Shown piece by piece: positions 58,531 through 64,000 of a stretch of DNA of 64,000 nucleotides (position 1 is its first letter; each line of letters begins with the position of its first letter). The notes below the pieces were generated by a model. That model was given only the letters and a program-made list of their open reading frames with translations. It did no database searches and was not told where the DNA came from. The DNA is taken from positions 448,996 through 512,995 of the forward strand of contig MNCI01006534.1 in NCBI GenBank assembly GCA_015680685.1, written 5' to 3'. This stretch comes from Gnetum montanum. Lineage: Eukaryota; Streptophyta; Gnetopsida; Gnetales; Gnetaceae. The position numbers and the translations under genes were made by a program.

Positions 58531-59619
58531 GGATCTAAGGTGGAGTTTCAAGAAGAAACTCCTACCGTTAAAAACAAAGTTAGGAATCATAACAATGTTG
58601 ACCAAGCTAAGACCAAAAATGATGAGGCCATGAATGAATCATGGGGAGAGCTCCCACTCAACATTATGATCAAAGGGAAGAGTAGTACAAAATTATGTAA
58701 TAGAGGCCTTAAAAGTTTCCTAATCTTTTGAAGATTAGAAAATAGTTACGCGATTGAGTACATCCCTTACTTTTCTAACCTTGTAACATATTATGTTGTC
58801 TTTCAATTTGTAGTTTTTTTTTTCAAACTTTTGTTTACATGTTTACATTTTTTATTACAAATGTTTATCAAGTTGCATCTTAATTACTATTTTTGCTACA
58901 TATCCTTCACATTTTTGTGTCAAATTTACAATTTATGCCTATTTCCTTTGTGTTTACTTAGAACTTTAAAATGATATAAAAAATAAAAAACTTAAAATAA
59001 CACAAAAAAAATGCCTACCAAGGACTTAAACTAGTGGCCTACTAGGGCCCAAAATTGGTAATTTTATGGCCTCCCTTTTTGTATCTCTCTTATGTTTATA
59101 CTATAACCTATTAAGCCTTATTTTACATCTTTATCATTTTATTATCAAACTTTACTTTGTAGCCTTATTATTTTAACTTTTAGCCTACTATATAAGAAAA
59201 TATAAAAAAAACTAAAATATATAAAATATTAAAAACCAAGAATTTTAACTTATAATCAAAATTTCCATAAAAATAGCCATAGTCACATTATGTCATAGAG
59301 CAAAAATAAGAAAGAATATAACAATAGCCATAGTTGGACTATGCAACATGATAATATAAATAAATAATGATAATAATATAGTATCTAAGGTTGTAATAAA
59401 AAAATAATATAAATAATGTGGCAAAGAATGATACAACATAGTAGGCTAAACAAATATACTAAAACTAGGCTATAGAAGGAGGAGGAGGATAATTAACAAT
59501 ATCATCTTCAATGTTCTCATCATCATCACCTAAAGCCTATAAGCAAAAAAACATACAAAGAATTAGTAACTATCATAAATGAAACATAAATGTAAAACCA
59601 TAAAAAACTAAACAATAAT
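58531..59619. other. E7 AT-rich spacer after protease
   Basis: No gene is convincing. A protease-linked tail (EFQEETPTVKNKVRN...) extends to about 58731. T-rich sequence lies at 58800-58880 and two CTA-GGACTTAAACTAG-type units at 59012-59060. Long A/T stretches follow to 59450. Confidence 0.5.
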
Positions 59620-59623
59620 AGTT

Positions 59624-60140
59624 TTAAAGACATAACATAAAAAATTTAAACATTTTTACACAAATATTCAGGGATTCAAAAGCTATGTCTTCAGGTGGAC
59701 ATCTTTGAAGACTAGGTTCTAACCCATGAAGAATTTGTTCTTCACTCATATTTACCCAATAAATGTCTCCTAGATCCACTCCTATTAGGATCTTTCCCCT
59801 ATCTATGCTTGTACACTCAAGTAGAGGATGGGAGAATTCAGTAGTGGTGATCTCCCTAGACACAATAGTAATATGAGAAGTTGGAGACTCCGTAGTAATC
59901 AAAGATCTCACAAACATGTTAAAAGTGTCCTCCATGCTCATCCCTTGAACAAATAGCTCATACTTACATTGTGTCATGGTTGCCTCATCCCATGATTTCA
60001 TGTAATTTTCCTTATTTTCCTTGTATAGCCATTTGTGAACCACTTGTTTCTTTTTCCCACTCTAACACCCATGCATAATAATCATGCCATTTCTTGGACT
60101 TTTGAACTAGGAGGTCCATTTGCATGTATTTTTTCACATT
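59624..60140 (-). pseudogene. E7 antisense accessory gene, C-terminal part
   Basis: Continuing from the part right of E8, the minus strand reads KYMQMDLLVQKSKKWHDYYA and WVLEWEKE. After a one-base shift near 60045 the frame is VVHKWLYKENKENYMKSWDE, YELFVQGMSMEDTFNMFV and GVDLGDIYWVNMSEEQILHG, ending at 59624. It matches E5 exon 3 (WKDHYAWILEWGKK, RELFIQG, INLGDVD, VNMMKD) along its length. No known family is recognised. Confidence 0.65.
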
Positions 60141-60988
60141 TGATAAGTGGCGAGGTATTCCTACGCTCAACCATATGAATATGAGCATGTATGCATGATC
60201 CAATCGAACTCCACGGATGAACTAGTTGTAGCATCTAGACAGTTATACGTTGATCGTAGCTCACTATATTCCCACTTGGACTAGTAGTTGCTTTGTCATG
60301 TATGGTTTAGTCTAGAGTGAGGTGTATTATGTGATCCCTACTACTAGGCTACTCCTAAGGACAATAAGAGATAACTTAATTAAGCTAATGAGCAATAGGA
60401 AATAAGATCTAAGCTAGCCTACGTGCGATGAGCATCCGTCCTTAATCATCCATATGCATCTTGGACTTCATGTACTACTTCTAGGATTACCAAGTGTCCA
60501 TCACTTGAAACACTACTTGATATGCTCCTGGGTTACCATGTACTTACACTAAATGTTCGTGATTAATGCATACTCATTCTGTGTTAACAACAGGAATAGT
60601 AAATGATGATAAAAGAAATATTAACTAAGAAAATAGTAATAAATAATCAACAATTAAAATAATTAAAAGCTAAGTGAATGCTGTAATGATAGAGTAATCT
60701 CAATCTTTATTACTGATTATGTGCATGTCTAAGTATGTCACACTCAAACAAAGGTTTTGTACAATTACAAGCATCACATTGCGGGCATGCACTTGGAAAG
60801 AATACTAAAACTGACTATAAGAATTGAAAACTAAAAATTGGCTAAAGACTAAAGACTAAAAGATTGAAAGACTCCTTCGTTGTGCACCTGAGTGCTATAT
60901 TTATAGGCTAACATAGGAATCATGATATTGTATCTAGGCTACGATATCGTGTACCTAATATTGGGGCCCAAAAAACCATGATTCATCA
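60141..60988 (-). repeat. E8: solo Athila-family LTR
   Basis: An 848-bp LTR reading TGATGAATCATGG from 60988 to CCACTTATCA at 60141 on the minus strand. Perfect target copies ACATT lie at 60136-60140 and 60989-60993. There is no internal sequence, so it is a solo LTR left by recombination. It contains GATATCG palindromes in U3, TATA near 60900 and the AATAAAGATTGAG motif. It splits the E7 antisense gene. Confidence 0.92.
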
Positions 60989-62003
60989 ACATTACTCTTG
61001 GCTAGATCAATCTTACCTTGGATAGCACTCCAATAGTAGGACCACTCTATCTCTTTAGTTTGTAGGGAATCCATATTGGCCACATGTGCCTCTATGCATT
61101 CCTTACAATCTTCAAGGCTCTTAACTTTATTGGTGAGCTATTTGTGTTGCTTCCTTAATGCTATAATCTTTGCCTATAGGAACTCATTCAAATGTTGGAT
61201 CTCCTAGAATGTTTTTGCATAAGATGTAGCACATTCTGTGGCTCCTTCATACAACCTACCTGGAATGTTCTAAACATCAAAGGGTAAGGTTGGGAAGTTG
61301 TCAAATTTAAAGTCTCATGAGGGCTTTCATTTTATTTTGAAAATTGCAACAAAAAATAAAATAAATGAATAAAAATACAAAAAAAATTTAAAACACTTTT
61401 AAAAAACATAGAACACTATAATCATAAAAATAGAAAAATATCTATATAAAAATCAAAATATATAAAATAGAAACACTTTAATATTTTTGTTACCAACATT
61501 AGGAGCTATCTATTTATTATGTTTAACTTTTTATTACATTTTAACTTAAAAATGCTTATGTACCTCCAACATCCTAATCTGCAATGTTGAACTTGATGAT
61601 CATCTTCTTGAACACTTGCTTGGTAGGAACCTAAACATTGTCTTCAACATGTGGCTTCTTTATCTTCTTTTTGGTAGCAATGTATACTTCTTTACATAAC
61701 CTTTTGGCCTTATTTCACTACAATGTATTGCACAAGGCTCAATCCCCATGTTGTCAAGGGAATAACCACACAAACCATGTGAACCACTAAGATGCTTAGT
61801 GATAACAAATAGTGATTCTCCTATCTTCTATAGTGGTGGATCTTGGTGTCATATAACTTAAGTGATATGATTAGTCCAAGGCATAGAGAGTTGAAAAGGA
61901 TCATGTGAAATCCATTCTCCATCTTTCTTGATTACCAAGAACTTTGGAAACCTCTTAAGATATGCAAAGAAGAATGTAAAGTGCACATGATAAATATCAG
62001 GAT
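60989..62003 (-). pseudogene. E7 antisense accessory gene, N-terminal exons
   Basis: The upstream exon (62003-61564) contains VHFTFFFAYLKRFPKFLVIK, DGEWISHDPFQLSMPWTNHI and a KKYTLLPKKKIKKPHVEDNV stretch comparable to the tentative E5 exon at 40889-40985. A possible donor GTACAT follows at 61563. The next exon (61323-60989) reads FDNFPTLPFDV, LNEFL, then helical KSLEDCKECIEAHVANMDSL and EIEWSYYWSAIQGKIDL, strongly matching E5 exon 3. The intron acceptor has decayed. E8 interrupts the gene at 60988 and E9 cuts its 5' end. Confidence 0.6.
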
Positions 62004-62989
62004 TGAGAACTTAGAAGAGGGGTTGAATAAGTTTCCCAATTTAAATTATTGTAGAAACCAAAAATAAACACCAATTTTACATGGTTCTCCAACTTTGGTA
62101 CATACACACTTTGAGGGTAGAATCGATGCTTACCTTTGAACTTCTTTTCTTTAAAATGTGGTTTGAAGGGCATCACACCTTTTATAAGCTTTGAGCTCCA
62201 TTTCAAAGTGTTTCATTGATGTGAAACCACTTAATCTTGCAAGGTCCTCAAAAGATCAAAATTTGGTCTAGGGGATCCCACAACCATTGCAAAAGTGAGC
62301 TTTGCACCAAAGTGTTTTGTCACCACAAAATCACTCAACCCCACAAGGTATCGACAAGCTCAACTAAGATGTCTTCTTGCAAGAAGCATATCAACCCTAC
62401 AAGGTTACAAGAAAGAAAGAGGAATAACAAGTAATAGTATAACTTTTTTTACAAATCCCTTTCATTTGAAGCTTAATATAATCAATACAAGCAAATGATG
62501 ATATAGTGAAGAATAATGAAAAATTCTCTAGAGTAACCAATTATGATTTTTTCAATGAATAGTACTTGCTGAATTTCCAAGAGTTTTACTTATCTTATAG
62601 CCGTGGAGTTTCCAAGAACTCCTCAAAATTCATGCAACAACTTTCAAATGGCTAGTATAAATGCCTACTTTAAAAATGCGACATGAATATAAAGGCTCAA
62701 GTTAATGGGTTCCAATCACATGAGACCATAAGAAAAAAGAAAATGATAACACCAAGAGGTCTTCATAAATTTTCCAAAGGTCCAAACTTGTTTCCATAAT
62801 ATATCATGCTACCAAAAACATAGCTGTCCATATACAGAACCATAATGTTCATCCATAGAAGATCAACAACAATGGAAATTTTCATAAGCTATCCATCATC
62901 ACATACAAACTAGCCAAAAGGATCATAACATATTATCACTATACAAATATCCATAATCATCTACAATCCAAATAATCCACAAAATTTCA
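62004..62989 (-). repeat. E9 probable 3' LTR
   Basis: The limits are inferred from a purine tract before it and a terminal CA at 62004. It includes phrases such as GGGGTTGAGTGATTTTGTGG and CTTGCAAGAAGACATCTTAG. The second LTR is not in the window, so this is unconfirmed. Confidence 0.4.
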
Positions 62990-63019
62990 AGAAATTCTCC
63001 TCCTTTTTGAATATCACCC

Positions 63020-63994
63020 AAAAGGAGGGACCATAAAAGAAGCCTATCCACTAATCTCAGTAGCATCAAAAGACTCATCATCAGGGGAAGCTACTACATG
63101 AGAAGGCCTATATGTCTCCTCTTCATCATTATCACTATTAGTACTAGAGATGTGTTACTCATCATCATCATCTAAAGATGGAACTGATATAGGAGCTCTC
63201 TGAGGATATAGCTTTACCAAAGACTAAGATGATGTAGCTGAATGAGATGAAGCTAGTTGAGAAGATGAGGAAGTACCCTTCCTCTAATATGCGATAGGAT
63301 CATCAAGTCTCCACTAAGATGAAGTTCTAAAGATGCTCTCCATCACCTGCTACTTAAATGTTTGTGTAGAATCATCATGAGGGTGAGAACTTGGTTCAGA
63401 TTTCATAGGATCAAGAAACTCTCCCTGGACATGTGCGAGTAGTGCATCGAGCTTCTCAGTATTAGATGCATTTCTCAAGTCATATGCTTGAGATGGCCCA
63501 ATAGCTATTAAGTGCTTGGCTAGATCAAGATAGTCCTCCTCACTATTTGATATGGGAGGAGTGGTGATCTCCTCAAACTATTGCCCATTTGGAGGAAGAG
63601 GTACTTTAGTTGCATCCATTCTCTTATGAAGGTAAGAGAGGTTCCTACTAATCATTCCAATAGTCCTAGAAAAAGGCTTTAGCAACTTCTTAAGAGTGAA
63701 TTTCATTTGGCTGCTAGCAAATTTGGATCTTCTCAACTAGGAAGAGGCTCAAGGAGGTGATAAAGATCCATTCTTCCTTATTTTTTGAGGCCTAGTTCTT
63801 GGTTTTGTAGCTTTAGTATTGGTGATGCTCCTTTTCTTTGAATACTCACCAAGGCTTCTCTTACCTTTAAGAAGAGGAATATTTGGAATAGTAACTCTTC
63901 TATGATGAATTAACAAACTAATGAGAAGAGGATGCCAATAGACTCTATCCTTTGGGAAGATACCTAACATGTTTTTGTCGAGGATATCACCCAA
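63020..63994 (-). pseudogene. E9 coding region of unknown function
   Basis: The minus-strand frame opens at 63994 (MGDILDKNMLGIFPKDRVYW HPLLISLLIHHR) and is clear for 81 codons. It includes a basic stretch (KKRSITNTKATKPRTRPQKI). After a stop the reading continues: MKFTLKKLLKPFSRTIGMIS, LDLAKHLIAIGPSQAYDLRN, then acidic Ser/Asp-rich PSLDDDDE and EEETYRPSH, ending near ASFMVPPFG. Composition and position before a purine tract fit a retroelement 3' or gag-like ORF. I recognise no domain. Confidence 0.45.
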
Positions 63995-64000
63995 GTCTAA

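Larger units (their letters stand above)
55380..62003 (+). mobile_element. E7: Tat-like element, both ends missing, hosting solo LTR E8
   Basis: Gag and protease on the plus strand are followed by a homologue of the E5 antisense gene. No LTR, primer site or pol is present. The left end starts within the gag N-terminus, and the right end is cut by E9 at about 62004. E8 is inserted in the antisense gene. Confidence 0.75.
62004..64000 (-). mobile_element. E9: 3' end of an unrelated LTR-type element
   Basis: Reading the minus strand, a coding region (63994-~63020) is followed by a purine tract (AAAAAGGAGGAGA, about 62995-63008). A probable LTR follows, from TGAAATTTTGTGG (62989) to CTTCTAAGTTCTCA (62004). 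The LTR end resembles the TTCAACCCC-CTTCTAG ends of many plant copia-type LTRs. It shares nothing visible with families A or B. The 5' part lies beyond the window. Confidence 0.45.

Noticed and set aside
1-64000. CRISPR arrays, tRNA or rRNA genes, bacterial operons
   Set aside because: No regularly spaced short repeats with unique spacers and no cloverleaf or rRNA sequence were seen. The tandem arrays present have no unique spacers.

Overview
The window looks like intergenic DNA from a large plant nuclear genome. It is a nest of degraded Ty3/gypsy LTR retrotransposons with no recognisable host gene, no tRNA or rRNA gene and no bacterial features. Two families account for nearly all of it. Family A is Athila-like. 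Its reverse transcriptase carries DHFPLPF and FMDDF...YG motifs, and its primer site resembles the 3' end of plant tRNA-Asp. Family B is Tat/Ogre-like. It has YVDD, a second RNase H, a very large body, and a primer site resembling plant tRNA-Asn. Old, deeply nested and slowly removed elements would suit a gymnosperm or fern, but the species cannot be fixed from the sequence. Element names E1-E9 are mine.

Layout. E1 (family A, +) occupies 1-8145 and 14946-~17095: gag, protease, RT, RNase H, integrase, a 3' coiled-coil accessory gene and part of the 3' LTR. E2 (8146-14940, +) is inserted in E1's accessory gene and carries gag plus an accessory gene but no protease or pol. E3 (~17975-24466, -) is a family A element cut off inside integrase. 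E5 (25345-~54905, +) is a giant family B element, about 15 kb without its insertions. It holds two guests. E6 (28965-36762) sits in its gag and has gag and protease but no pol. E4 (47625-54216) is a family A element in its integrase, also gag and protease without pol. E7 (~55380-62003, +) is a second family B copy, interrupted by a solo family A LTR, E8 (60141-60988, -). E9 (62004-64000, -) is the 3' end of an unrelated element.

How the parts relate. E2, E4 and E6, the three guests bounded on both sides, all have 5-bp target-site duplications and all lack reverse transcriptase and integrase. They look like gag-encoding, non-autonomous elements moved in trans by relatives such as E1, E3 and E5. 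E5 and E7 share an antisense protein-coding gene downstream of protease. In E5 it lies between protease and RT and shows two short GT-AG introns that keep the frame. E1 and E2 share a different, sense-strand coiled-coil gene between pol (or gag) and the 3' LTR.

Almost all coding regions are pseudogenes with stops and frameshifts, many of them TAG at former glutamine codons. The longest open frame is E4 gag (380 codons, 49498-50640). The assembly has an 874-N gap (53050-53923), and single Ns at 1178, 1227 and 14753 coincide with collapsed or mis-filled sequence.
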